Source: JAFGLZ01 sp964390905 (lineage in GTDB: Bacteria > Planctomycetota > Phycisphaerae > UBA1845 > JAFGLZ01). Taken from it: a stretch of 64,000 bases of DNA. Under the pieces are notes generated by a model that saw only the letters and a list, made by a program, of their open reading frames with translations, made no database searches and had not been told where the DNA came from. Shown here piece after piece: positions 33,583-42,161 of this stretch (positions are counted from its first letter, which is position 1; each line of letters begins with the position of its first letter). Location: NCBI GenBank assembly GCA_964390905.1, contig CAYMLO010000040.1, positions 1 through 64,000 on the forward strand, given 5' to 3'. Both the position numbers and the translations under genes were made by a program.

Positions 33583-33642
33583 GTCTTGTCCCCGCCGGTC
33601 ATTCCCCGCGTAGGTTGCGTCCGCAGCCCCGACGCGTCTGGC

Positions 33643-36600
33643 TCACGCCGTGTCGGGCGTCTCGTCCAGGAAGTTCAGGAGCGCCTGGGCCGCACTCGCG
33701 CGGACGTCCGGATCACGGTCCTTGAGGGTCGCCAGGAGGGCATCGACAGTCGCATCGGACTTCAGCTCACCTAACGCGCGCGCCGCGCTTCCGCGAACGC
33801 CGGGATGTCGGTCCTCAAGCAATGCCAACAAGGAGTCCACAGCCTCCTCCGCTTTCAGTTGCCCAAGAGCGTGGCACGCAGTCGAGCGAACAGGCCAAGC
33901 TTCGTCCTTCAGCGCCATCGTCAGAGCCGCCACGGCGTCCCCACACGCTAGACGACCAAGCGCACGGGCCACGCCGTCGCGGACAAAGGGGGCCTCGTCC
34001 TTCAGTTTCTCTAACAGGACGTCGCAGGCCTCTTTCGCCCGCAGCTTGCCCAAAGCAAAGGCGGCGCTCCCGCGGACGGATCGGTGCGGATCGTCAAGTG
34101 CCCCAGCAAGCGCCTGCACCCCAACATCTGACCCCAGATTCCCAAGTGCAGAAGCCGCGCTGCTTCGGACGTATGGGCTTTCATCTCCGAGTACTGCAAG
34201 GAGACGGTCCGCTACCGCTTGAGTCCCGACCTTACCGATTGCGCTCGCCGCCATTGCTCTGACTTCCGACGTTCTGTCCTCTAGAGCGCGGAGGAGGGAA
34301 TCGATTGCTACCGTACCGCCTAGTTCGCCAAGGGCGGACGCCGCGCGCGCACGAACTGGGCGTGCTCCATCCTTCAGCACGCTCAGCAGCGGGTCCACCG
34401 CCGCTAGACATCCCGAATGGGCGAGCCCCTCGGCAACTCGCGCACCCACCTGTGGGTCCTCGTCCTTGAGCAGAGGGACAATGGCTCGCACCGCGCCCTC
34501 AAGTCTTGAGAGGCCGAGCCAATATGCCGTCTCTCCGCGAACAAACGGGACTTCGCTCTTGAGGAAGGGAACCAGGACCTCCAGCGCCGTCCTGGGCGCG
34601 AACAACGCGAGCGCGCAGGCCGCCTGGCGCCTAACAAACTCGTTGTCATTCGTCAGCGCACCCACCAGCCCTTCCAGTGCCCTCTCGGTCCTTAACATGC
34701 CAAGTGCCATGGCTGCGCTCTGGCCGACTCGCGTGTCGTCGTCGTTCAGAGCAGCCACGACATGGTCCACGCCCGATTCTGCCCGCAGCAGCCCTAGGGC
34801 AACGACCGCAAGGGCGCGTACGCCCTGCTTCTCATCCCGGAGTGCAACGACGAAGGGCGTCGCGATATGTCCGGCGAAGTCCGCTGAGCTAAGCTCTCTG
34901 AGGGCCCTCGTAGAGAATTCGGTGCCGGGAGTTGCCAAGTACCAAACTGCGACCTCCTTGGCGATGGCCTCCTGGTCAGGGCGAGGCAGGGCATCACCGG
35001 CTTCGGCAGCGAGCAGGGCGGCCAGGGGGATCTGCAAACGCAACACCTCGGTCGCCCACGGTCGGCGCTCCCAGCGGGCGTTGCGGACGCGCTCGATGAA
35101 CGCTCGGGCGGCCTTGGGACGCTTCTGGACCAGCGCCATGTACCCCACGCCCAGGCGGATGACTTCCTCCCAGCGGGGCTCGAGGAGGTGCTCGAAGGCG
35201 ACCTCCTCAAACCGCTTGTTCGCGTGGAGGCCGGCGGCGACGAAGAACTCCTGGAACGTCAGGTGCAAGAACCCCCACTCGTCTGCGCCGCACTCAAGGA
35301 AGAGCTGCGCGTCTTCGCCGCCCCGCTGGAGAAACTCGTTGGCGGCCTTGCGGGCCTCGTCGGCGGCGACGCCCTCCTTGGCCTGCAGCGTCTCGGCGAG
35401 CACATCGACCACGTACGGCCGGGGCGCCCGGCCGGTGGGATGGTCACGGTGCATCCGCAACGCCAGCTCGCCCAAGATCGGAAGGGCCTCCTCCTGATAC
35501 TCATACGGGATGTCGTGCCCCACATCTTCGGCGGCCAGCCGGCGGGCGCTCCTCCACGACTCGGTCAGACACCGCGCGAAGCTGTCGTAGAGCTGCACGC
35601 GGTGCCGTGGCAGCTCGCCTTCGGCCTGCTGGATCAGGGCCATCGCGGTGAGCAGGAAAGGGTTCTGTGCCAGGCCTCGCAGGCGCCGGCTCTGGTTCAG
35701 TGCGGAGAGGAGCTGCTTGGCCGTCTGGTCCGCCGCGTCCGCGTCGTCAACGCCGTCGTTGTCCCAGCACTGACAGGCCCGGCTGAAGGCTTCGACGTAC
35801 CGCTTGATTTGCTCTTTGCCGAACGGCTTGAGCGCAACCACCTCGCCGTCCGGGAGTTCGAACCCCATGTATCCAACGCGCCGCGACGAGACGACGAAGC
35901 GGTTCCGGGGGAATTCGCCCGCAAACGCCTCCAGCCAATTGCGGATCGGCTCCCGATGGGACGACTTGACCTCGTCGAGGCCATCCAGCAAGACCAGACA
36001 CTCGCCCGCCGTCAGTCGGGCCTGCAGGAATGCGCGGAGCTGATCGGCCGTGCCCGCGCGGGTACCGAGATTGCGGCCCCAGTAGTATTCAGCGAGAGCG
36101 TCCAGAACCGGGATGCGCTCGCCGTTCTTCTCCCGGTCCTCGCGGATCTTGCCCAGGATGCCGACCGAGACGGGCAGCGGCAGGAGGCGCTCGTTCAGGC
36201 CGACCTCGCTGGACAGGCTTTCGGCCCCACCCGCCGCGACGACGGCCAGCCACCGCAACAGCGTCGTCTTGCCACCGCCCGGATCGCCCAGGACAACCAC
36301 GCCTCGCGACTTGGCCAAGACATCGTTGAAGGGCTCAGGCGCGGTCCGCTCGGGTCCGTCCCCCAACCGCGAGAACGGGACGTCCTCCGGCGCGCCGGGC
36401 GTCTCGTCCATCCGCTCGGCGCCGGCGTAGCGCATCGCCAGCCGATCCGCCCGACGCCCCCGTCGCCGCCGGACCTCCAACGGCACAAACACCTGCTCGA
36501 TGTCGAGCGTCGGGGGCTCGCGCCTCGTCAGCCGGAGTCTCGGGTATCGGAGCTCGCGCATCGCCGACGCGCTCGCGTAGCGACAGAAGCTCTTCCAGAA

Positions 36601-37116
36601 CGCCTCGTCGTCGGGGGCAAGTGCTTTGCCTCCGTCTTCGGTCGTCGGGGCCGTGGTCTGCGTAATGGTCACCGACCCGCCGGAAACGGTCCCGATGACC
36701 GGCCCCGTCACGTCTCCGGTGCTGACGGTTGGGGCGGGAGGCGCGAGCGCCGGTGGTGGTTCCTCCTCCTCACCCGTCGCGCGGCTCTGCACACGCGACG
36801 CGCCGAGCTTCTCGAACGCAGACAGCGTCCACAGCAGACTGCCCATCGTCATAACGAGGAACGCAAGCAGGGCAATGATGGTCCTGAAGGCATAGGCGTG
36901 CTGCCCGGAGGCGATGAAGGCGATCGTCGCGGCGAACCCCAGCATCACACAGACCCCCGCAAGATAGACAAGGGACTTGTGGTACCAGGGCAAGTCCTTG
37001 CTCTTGAGTGCTTGGGAGGAGAGGTCCAGGATGCCCTTGAGTCCGTGGCGGGCGATCAGCTCGACGATGCCTTCAGCCTGGCGTCTGCGCTTGGACTTGT
37101 TGGCGTCGTCGCCCAT
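33643..37116 (-). CDS. Membrane-anchored NACHT ATPase with C-terminal HEAT-repeat array
   Basis: 1157 residues from ATG 37116; the frame extends 27 codons further but without start support. Two membrane helices (about 46-70 and 78-100) precede a linker rich in Pro/Thr/Gly. The NACHT module has Walker A GDPGGGKTT (277-285), Walker B LVLLDGLDEV (374-383) and a following VVSSRRVGY sensor. A helical arm domain (LRGLAQNPFLLTAMALI, FLHLTFQEFFVA) is typical of STAND NTPases. Residues about 761-1157 are 12 full HEAT repeats of exactly 31 residues plus a partial one. Bacterial NACHT proteins act in antiphage immunity, with the C-terminal repeats sensing the trigger and the N-terminus as effector; a membrane N-terminus suggests membrane disruption. 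Defence is inference. Confidence 0.9.
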   Translation of the reverse strand: MGDDANKSKRRRQAEGIVELIARHGLKGILDLSSQALKSKDLPWYHKSLVYLAGVCVMLGFAATIAFIASGQHAYAFRTIIALLAFLVMTMGSLLWTLSAFEKLGASRVQSRATGEEEEPPPALAPPAPTVSTGDVTGPVIGTVSGGSVTITQTTAPTTEDGGKALAPDDEAFWKSFCRYASASAMRELRYPRLRLTRREPPTLDIEQVFVPLEVRRRRGRRADRLAMRYAGAERMDETPGAPEDVPFSRLGDGPERTAPEPFNDVLAKSRGVVVLGDPGGGKTTLLRWLAVVAAGGAESLSSEVGLNERLLPLPVSVGILGKIREDREKNGERIPVLDALAEYYWGRNLGTRAGTADQLRAFLQARLTAGECLVLLDGLDEVKSSHREPIRNWLEAFAGEFPRNRFVVSSRRVGYMGFELPDGEVVALKPFGKEQIKRYVEAFSRACQCWDNDGVDDADAADQTAKQLLSALNQSRRLRGLAQNPFLLTAMALIQQAEGELPRHRVQLYDSFARCLTESWRSARRLAAEDVGHDIPYEYQEEALPILGELALRMHRDHPTGRAPRPYVVDVLAETLQAKEGVAADEARKAANEFLQRGGEDAQLFLECGADEWGFLHLTFQEFFVAAGLHANKRFEEVAFEHLLEPRWEEVIRLGVGYMALVQKRPKAARAFIERVRNARWERRPWATEVLRLQIPLAALLAAEAGDALPRPDQEAIAKEVAVWYLATPGTEFSTRALRELSSADFAGHIATPFVVALRDEKQGVRALAVVALGLLRAESGVDHVVAALNDDDTRVGQSAAMALGMLRTERALEGLVGALTNDNEFVRRQAACALALFAPRTALEVLVPFLKSEVPFVRGETAYWLGLSRLEGAVRAIVPLLKDEDPQVGARVAEGLAHSGCLAAVDPLLSVLKDGARPVRARAASALGELGGTVAIDSLLRALEDRTSEVRAMAASAIGKVGTQAVADRLLAVLGDESPYVRSSAASALGNLGSDVGVQALAGALDDPHRSVRGSAAFALGKLRAKEACDVLLEKLKDEAPFVRDGVARALGRLACGDAVAALTMALKDEAWPVRSTACHALGQLKAEEAVDSLLALLEDRHPGVRGSAARALGELKSDATVDALLATLKDRDPDVRASAAQALLNFLDETPDTA
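33646..34836 (-). repeat. Coding 93-bp HEAT repeat array
   Basis: Twelve consecutive 31-residue units plus a shorter last one, with consensus D.DP.VR..AA.ALG.L....AVD.LL..LK, no length variation. The units are diverged in sequence. Confidence 0.88.
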
Positions 37117-38153
37117 GATTTGCCGTCCCGACTGACGCGGCCCAGACCTCAAGCGGCCAAGTGGACGGCGGCCACAATCACACTCCAAGGTCTGCAACCG
37201 TTGGCAACCCGCATTGTAGCGCGCGGTATAGGGCGGTCAAGGCGACACTCGCCCGGCTGGGCTGCAAGGTTGCATGACAATCGAGGCGGCGTGGCGAAGC
37301 CCAGGCAAACACACGCAAGGGCAAAGACCGGCGCACCTTTGGCCCCAAGGGGGCCCAGGAACGTAGCCAGGGGTGAAGTCCGCCCGTGGCGGACGCAACC
37401 CCTGGTTAGGGACCCCTCACGAGGTCAGCCCCGACGGGGCGCAGGAAGGCGCACCGCCGAAGCGCTCTGGGGAACCACCGCCCCCGTGTGTCGTGCGATG
37501 AGAGGCCCCCCCCGGCGGCTCTCTCCGCGAGTTCTGCGCACGGGCAGCAGACGCGGGCCTGGTAACCAAACCCTCCTTCGCCCTTTCAGGGCTGATTGGC
37601 TTGGTGGATCGGTGACCAGGGGTTTCGTCCGCCGGAACGGCGAACTTCACCCCTGGCTACGCTCCTTCGGCCCTTCGGGCCTGGATGCAATTAGGGACCC
37701 CTCACGAGGTGAGCGCCGACGGGGCGCAGGAAGGACGCGCCGCCGAATCGCTCTGGGGAACCACCGCCCCCGTGTGTCGTGCGAAGAGAGGCCCCCTGCG
37801 GCGGCTCTGTCTGCGAGTTCTATGCGCAGGCAGCAAGCGCCGGACGGGACACCAGACCTTCCTTCGCCCTTTCAGGGCTGGTTGGCTTGGGGGATTAGCT
37901 ACCAGGGGTTTCGTCCGCCGAAGCGGCGGACTCCACCCCTGGCTACACTCCTTCGGCCCTTCGGGCCTGAATGCAGCCCGCCGCATCTGTTGCGGACCGG
38001 GGCTGCGACGAGACGATCGCAAGGCGCGGGAAGAACACCCCTCCTTTGGAACCTCCGTCCGATTGCCGCGTCAAAGGCCTGGGCAGAGGGCGACGCCCGG
38101 GGGGGGACGGGCGCGGGTGGCCACCAGTACCATGCGTTGAACGGAGGATTGCC
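37117..38153. repeat. 1-kb non-coding spacer with two tandem about 285-bp direct repeats
   Basis: Copy 1 spans 37406-37690 and copy 2 spans 37691-about 37980, both starting TTAGGGACCCCTCACGAGGT. Each carries CGCTCTGGGGAACCACCGCC, CTTCGCCCTTTCAGGGCTG and CCAGGGGTTTCGTCCGCCG...CACCCCTGGCTAC, the last being an inverted pair. A partial inverted relative (CCAGGGGTGAAG...CAACCCCTGG) lies at about 37364-37406. A long antisense frame through this DNA is not a gene. The serpin ribosome binding site, ACGGAGGATT, ends the region. Confidence 0.8.
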
Positions 38154-39371
38154 ATGAACAACGAGCTGAAGCCGTGGGCGGTCGGGATGGTCTTGGGGGG
38201 GGTGCTGATCGGTGCCGTGGGGTGTGCGGTCGCCGCGCCGACGGACGCGGACAGGGCCGCCGTTGTCGAGGGCGGCAACGCCTTCGGGTTGGACCTCTAT
38301 GCCAGGCTGAGCGGAGAGGAGGGTAACCTGTTCCTGTCGCCCTACAGCCTGTCGGCGGCGCTGAACATGACGTATGCGGGGGCGCGCGGGCAGACGGCTG
38401 CTCAGATGAAAGAGGCGTTGCACATCAAGCTTGCCGAAGACCGGCTGCACCCCGCCTTCGGCGCGGTCAACAACGACATCCGGTCGGCGGGGAAAGGGGG
38501 CGACTGCCGGCTGAGCGTCGCCAATGCCCTGTGGGCCCAGAAGGGCTACCCATTTCTCAAGTCATACCTTGCGATCACGAAGACCCACTACGACGCCGGC
38601 CTGACAGGGCTGGACTTCAAGACGGCGCCCGGCGACGCCTGCAAGACGATCAACGCCTGGGTCGAGAAGCGAACCGACGGCAAGATCAAGGACCTCATCC
38701 AACCCAGGCTGATCGATGAGCTCACGCGGCTCGTCTTGACCAATGCGATCTACTTCAAGGGGAAGTGGGCGACGCCGTTCAAGACGCGCTACACCAAGCA
38801 GCAACCCTTCCGACTGCCTGGCGGCAAGCGCGTCGACGTCCCCATGATGCACCAAGCCATAAAGGTTGCGTACCTGCAGACTGACAACCTGCAGGCCGTC
38901 GACCTGCCCTACGCCGGCGATCGCCTGTCCATGACGATCCTGTTGCCCAAGGAAGTCGACGGGCTGCCCGCGCTGGAGAAGGCGCTGACGACGCAGAAGC
39001 TGGCGTCGTGGATCGCGGGGCTGCAGGAGCAGACGATCGTCGTCGAGCTGCCCCGGTTCAAGATGCGCAAGGCGTTCCGCCTGGACGAGTCGCTCAAGTC
39101 GATGGGGATGCGCGACGCCTTCTCGCGAAAGGACGCGGATTTCTCGGGGATCGACGGGAAGCGATGGCTGTTCATCTCGGCCGTCGTGCACCAGGCCTGC
39201 GTCGAGGTGAACGAAGAGGGCACGGAGGCCGCCGCGGGGTCGGCGGTCATCATGAAGCGACGGGGCCGGCCCACCCTCTTCCGGGCGGATCATCCGTTCT
39301 TGTTCCTGATCCGCGACCGGACCACCGGCAGCATCCTGTTCATCGGGCGCGTCTGGGAACCGAAGCTGTGA
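38154..39371 (+). CDS. Bacterial serpin (serine protease inhibitor), exported
   Basis: 405 residues, ATG with GGAGG upstream. The leader ends GAVGC (about residue 24), so it is either a lipoprotein or cleaved at the later AVAA site. The serpin fold is clear: NLFLSPYSLSAALNMTYAGARGQT, LTNAIYFKGKWATPF, LPRFKM, and the breach/hinge EVNEEGTEAAAGSAV, whose small residues are the inhibitory-type hinge. The reactive loop then runs about MKRRGRPTLFRADHPF, giving an Arg-rich P1 region that suggests trypsin-like targets. The C-terminal FLFLIRDRTTGSILFIGRVWEP is canonical. Could protect the cell surface from host, predator or its own proteases. Confidence 0.92.
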   Translation: MNNELKPWAVGMVLGGVLIGAVGCAVAAPTDADRAAVVEGGNAFGLDLYARLSGEEGNLFLSPYSLSAALNMTYAGARGQTAAQMKEALHIKLAEDRLHPAFGAVNNDIRSAGKGGDCRLSVANALWAQKGYPFLKSYLAITKTHYDAGLTGLDFKTAPGDACKTINAWVEKRTDGKIKDLIQPRLIDELTRLVLTNAIYFKGKWATPFKTRYTKQQPFRLPGGKRVDVPMMHQAIKVAYLQTDNLQAVDLPYAGDRLSMTILLPKEVDGLPALEKALTTQKLASWIAGLQEQTIVVELPRFKMRKAFRLDESLKSMGMRDAFSRKDADFSGIDGKRWLFISAVVHQACVEVNEEGTEAAAGSAVIMKRRGRPTLFRADHPFLFLIRDRTTGSILFIGRVWEPKL

Positions 39372-39623
39372 TGTCATTCCCATCCCGTGGTGCGATGCGT
39401 TAAGCTGACGGCCAAACGATCATCCCCGGCCCGAACGCGGAGGAGGATCCGGTGGTCGTCGGCAGATCTGGCTGCTGCGAGGGATCATGGGGGTACCCGA
39501 CAGGCACGGATGGCTCCAACAGCAGTACCATTGACAAAGAGGTTTCAGGGGTCAGGGGTCAGGGTCCGGGGTTCGCGGGGGCGTTCCATGGGGCGTAACG
39601 CGCTATACAGACGAACGGGCGTA

Positions 39624-40205
39624 ATGGGCGTTGAGATCGAGGAGACGGGTCGAGAAGGCCTGGTGAGGTACGCCGAGGTGCCGAGCCGCTTTCGCGTGGA
39701 TTCGGTGCTTCGGGTGGATCATGTCGACGGGTGGGTCGGTGGGCTTCGGACGACCGAAGTCGTCGTCGACAGGCCCTATGTCAAGGACTATGACGCAATC
39801 AAGGGGGAAGGGCCCACGCGATGGCCCAAGCGGTTCGACGTGTCGAATTGGGGCTTCTTCCTGGCTGTCGACGCGGGTCAGTTGGTGGGGGGCGCGACCG
39901 TCGCCTTTCGCACGCCAGAGGTGAACATGCTGGAGGGCCGCGACGACCTGGCCGTGTTGTGGGACCTCCGCGTCCACCCCGATCGGCGCGGTGAGGGGAT
40001 TGGCACCCGCCTGTTTCAGCAGGCGGCCGATTGGGCCCGGGCCCGCGGCTGCGGGCAGCTCAAGATCGAGACGCAGAACAACAACGTCCCAGCCTGTCGG
40101 TTCTACGCACGCCAGGGATGCCGCCTCGGCTCGATCGTCCAACAGGCCTACGACGAACCGGAGCTGGCCCACGAAGCCATGCTGCTGTGGTATCTGGACC
40201 TCTAG
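39624..40205 (+). CDS. GNAT-family N-acetyltransferase
   Basis: 193 residues from ATG 39624; an in-frame ATG at 39588 is possible. The acetyl-CoA binding motif is LWDLRVHPDRRGEGIGTRLFQQAADWARARGC (V-x-P-x-x-R-x-x-G-x-G/A), followed by IETQNNNVPACRFYARQGCRLGS. The overall pattern resembles streptothricin-acetyltransferase-like GNATs, but the acceptor cannot be determined. A GTCAGGGG-rich repeat precedes the gene. Confidence 0.88.
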   Translation: MGVEIEETGREGLVRYAEVPSRFRVDSVLRVDHVDGWVGGLRTTEVVVDRPYVKDYDAIKGEGPTRWPKRFDVSNWGFFLAVDAGQLVGGATVAFRTPEVNMLEGRDDLAVLWDLRVHPDRRGEGIGTRLFQQAADWARARGCGQLKIETQNNNVPACRFYARQGCRLGSIVQQAYDEPELAHEAMLLWYLDL

Positions 40206-40474
40206 TGGTCAGTCGGCAATGCCTGACGCTGCACGGCTTGGGCTTCAGGCGTCAGGCGTCAGGCCACAGGGCTGGCGCGACAAATCAGAACCGAAGGCCT
40301 GAAACCTAAGGCCTGAAGTCTGGCGCCTAGCGTCTACGGCGACCCGACGCGCTGATCTGCAGAAGCCACCTCCTGACCTGTCACGGTTCTGCGTATCCCC
40401 TGTAGACGACGGCCACAGCGCGCGCTGTGGCCGCGCGCCTCAAGGCACATCAAACAGGCAAACAGGAACCGCGC
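40206..40474. repeat. Spacer with GGCTTCAGGC-type inverted repeats and a perfect palindrome
   Basis: GGCTTCAGGCGTCAGGCGTCAGGCC (about 40241-40265) is partly complementary to AAGGCCTGAAACCTAAGGCCTGAAGTC (about 40294-40320), forming a long imperfect hairpin. A 22-bp perfect palindrome follows at 40411-40432. No gene is seen. Confidence 0.6.
40411..40432. promoter_or_regulatory. 22-bp perfect palindrome upstream of nucleotidyltransferase
   Basis: GGCCACAGCGC is directly followed by its reverse complement with no loop, 42 bp before the ATG at 40475. It could be an operator for a dimeric regulator or a cruciform-type repeat. Confidence 0.4.
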
Positions 40475-41356
40475 ATGACCGAGACGAGCCAGAAGACTAA
40501 GGTTAGGGACCACTGGTCCGCCCGACTCACTGAGTGGCTGCCGGAGTTCCTCAACGCGCACCCAGTCCTGTCGAGGTTCCATCGGTCGGGCTCGGTGGTG
40601 CTGTACGGCTCGACGACGCTGGGCGTCGACGACGCATTCTCCGACCTCGACCTGTGGTTGCTCCTGTCGGAGGGCGACCTGGCCCGGCTCGACGCCGTCT
40701 CCGAGACGCGGTTCTTCGCGTTCGAGGTCGACGGGAAGGCGGGTCACGTGGTCGCCCACACCGCCGACGAGCTCCGTGGCAAGCTCGAGGGGTGCGACAT
40801 GGACACGGTCTACCACCTGCGCAACGCGGAGATCCTGACGGACGACCTGGGCGCGGCCGCGGGGCTCATCGAGGCAGCCCGACGGCCGATGCGGCGGGAG
40901 GTCCGTGATGCCTTCTTCTTCTACCACTACGTGGAAATGCGGAGCGACCATCGGGCGTGTGACAACCCGATGGACCGTACCGACCCGGTCGCGCTGCTGA
41001 TGTTCCTGCCCAAGACGATCGCGCACGCGCTTCGGGCGGCGATTGTCCTCGACGGCGAGCCGTACCCCTACGAGAAGTGGCTCTACCAGGCGGCCTGCAA
41101 GACGCCCACCGGGCGGCGGCTGGTCCCCACCGTCGAGGCGATCATCGATCTGCTCGGGGAGGACCAGTTGCGGTTCCCCGGGCCGGAGTGCGATCACCCG
41201 ATCGGCCGGGAGCTGATGACCCTCCGCCGAACGTTGATCGACGCCGCCCACGCCCGCGGCAACCACGCCCCGTGGCTGAACGAATGGTGGCTGCATATGA
41301 ACCAGGCCCGCGACGCCATCCTGGACGTTCGCTGGTCCGGCCCGTCGGACCGGTGA
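40475..41356 (+). CDS. Nucleotidyltransferase-fold protein
   Basis: 293 residues. The catalytic signature of the Pol-beta-like nucleotidyltransferase fold is VLYGSTTLGVDDAFSDLDLWLLL (G-S-x-x-x-G...D-x-D). The helical C-terminal part (YHYVEMRSDH, KTIAHALRAAIVLDGEPYPYEKWLY) resembles aminoglycoside nucleotidyltransferase-like or DUF4037-like proteins. It could adenylylate a small molecule such as an antibiotic, but there is no specific evidence. The ABC-2 permease gene starts 10 bp downstream, so the three are likely co-transcribed. Confidence 0.8.
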   Translation: MTETSQKTKVRDHWSARLTEWLPEFLNAHPVLSRFHRSGSVVLYGSTTLGVDDAFSDLDLWLLLSEGDLARLDAVSETRFFAFEVDGKAGHVVAHTADELRGKLEGCDMDTVYHLRNAEILTDDLGAAAGLIEAARRPMRREVRDAFFFYHYVEMRSDHRACDNPMDRTDPVALLMFLPKTIAHALRAAIVLDGEPYPYEKWLYQAACKTPTGRRLVPTVEAIIDLLGEDQLRFPGPECDHPIGRELMTLRRTLIDAAHARGNHAPWLNEWWLHMNQARDAILDVRWSGPSDR

Positions 41357-41366
41357 AGGGGGAACG

Positions 41367-42155
41367 ATGAGACCCTACGCGGCGGTCTTGTCCGCACGCT
41401 TCCGGCTGCTGCTGCAATACCGCGCTGCGGCGCTGGCGGGGTTCGGCACGCAGCTCTTCTGGGGCCTGATCCGGATGATGATCTTCACCGCCTTCATCGA
41501 GCACGCGGCGGACCGCTCGCCGATGACGCTCCAGCAGGTGGTGGGCTACATCTGGCTGGGCCAGGCGTTCCTGATGCTGATCCCCTTTCGGGGCGACGCG
41601 GACATCGAGCAGCAGATCCGCACGGGCAACGTCGCCTACGAGATGCTTCGCCCCATCGACCTCTACCTGTATTGGTACTGCCGGGGCCTCGCCAACCGCA
41701 TCGCGCCGACGATGCTGCGATGCGTGCCCATGCTCGTGATCGCGACGCTGGTCGGCTGGCTGCACTGGCCCGACGCGCGGACGCTGATGGCCTTCGCGGC
41801 GGCAATGGTGGGAGCGGTGCTGCTCTCGTCGGCGATCGGGACGCTCATGACGATCACGTTCTTCTGGACGATCTCCGGTCAGGGCCTCAACCGCTTGGTC
41901 CTCGCGGTCATGTGGGTCTTCAGCGGCATCGTCGTGCCGCTGCCGATGTTCCCGGACTGGCTCCAGCCGGTGCTGAACGCCCTGCCGTTTCGAGGCCTCC
42001 AGGACATTCCGTTCCGGCTCTTCACCGGGCACCTGCCGGTCAGTCAGGCCTGGCACGTGGTCCTCCATCAGCTCGCCTGGACGGTCGCGCTGGTGATGCT
42101 CGGGCGATGGCTCATCGCCCGGGCGTCGCGCCGGCTCGTGGTGCAGGGAGGGTAA
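41367..42155 (+). CDS. ABC-2 type permease subunit 1
   Basis: 262 residues with six predicted membrane segments, e.g. LLQYRAAALAGFGTQLFWGLIRMM at the start and LNRLVLAVMWVFSGIVVPLPMFPDWL in the middle, the pattern of the ABC2_membrane_6 family (COG3694/COG4587). Such permeases work in pairs with an ATP-binding subunit. The second permease follows 6 bp later. No ATPase gene is adjacent or elsewhere in the window. Confidence 0.87.
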   Translation: MRPYAAVLSARFRLLLQYRAAALAGFGTQLFWGLIRMMIFTAFIEHAADRSPMTLQQVVGYIWLGQAFLMLIPFRGDADIEQQIRTGNVAYEMLRPIDLYLYWYCRGLANRIAPTMLRCVPMLVIATLVGWLHWPDARTLMAFAAAMVGAVLLSSAIGTLMTITFFWTISGQGLNRLVLAVMWVFSGIVVPLPMFPDWLQPVLNALPFRGLQDIPFRLFTGHLPVSQAWHVVLHQLAWTVALVMLGRWLIARASRRLVVQGG

Positions 42156-42161
42156 CGCGTC

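Noticed and set aside
37117..38153. CRISPR array in the repeat-rich spacer
   Set aside because: Repeats are about 285 bp, only two copies, and no regular spacers or cas genes are present.
35188..38157. A 989-codon plus-strand frame opposite the NACHT gene and across the repeats
   Set aside because: It runs antisense to a protein with clear NACHT and HEAT motifs and then through non-coding repeats; it has no recognisable domain and reads as low-complexity Arg/Gly/Pro sequence, typical of antisense frames in GC-rich DNA.
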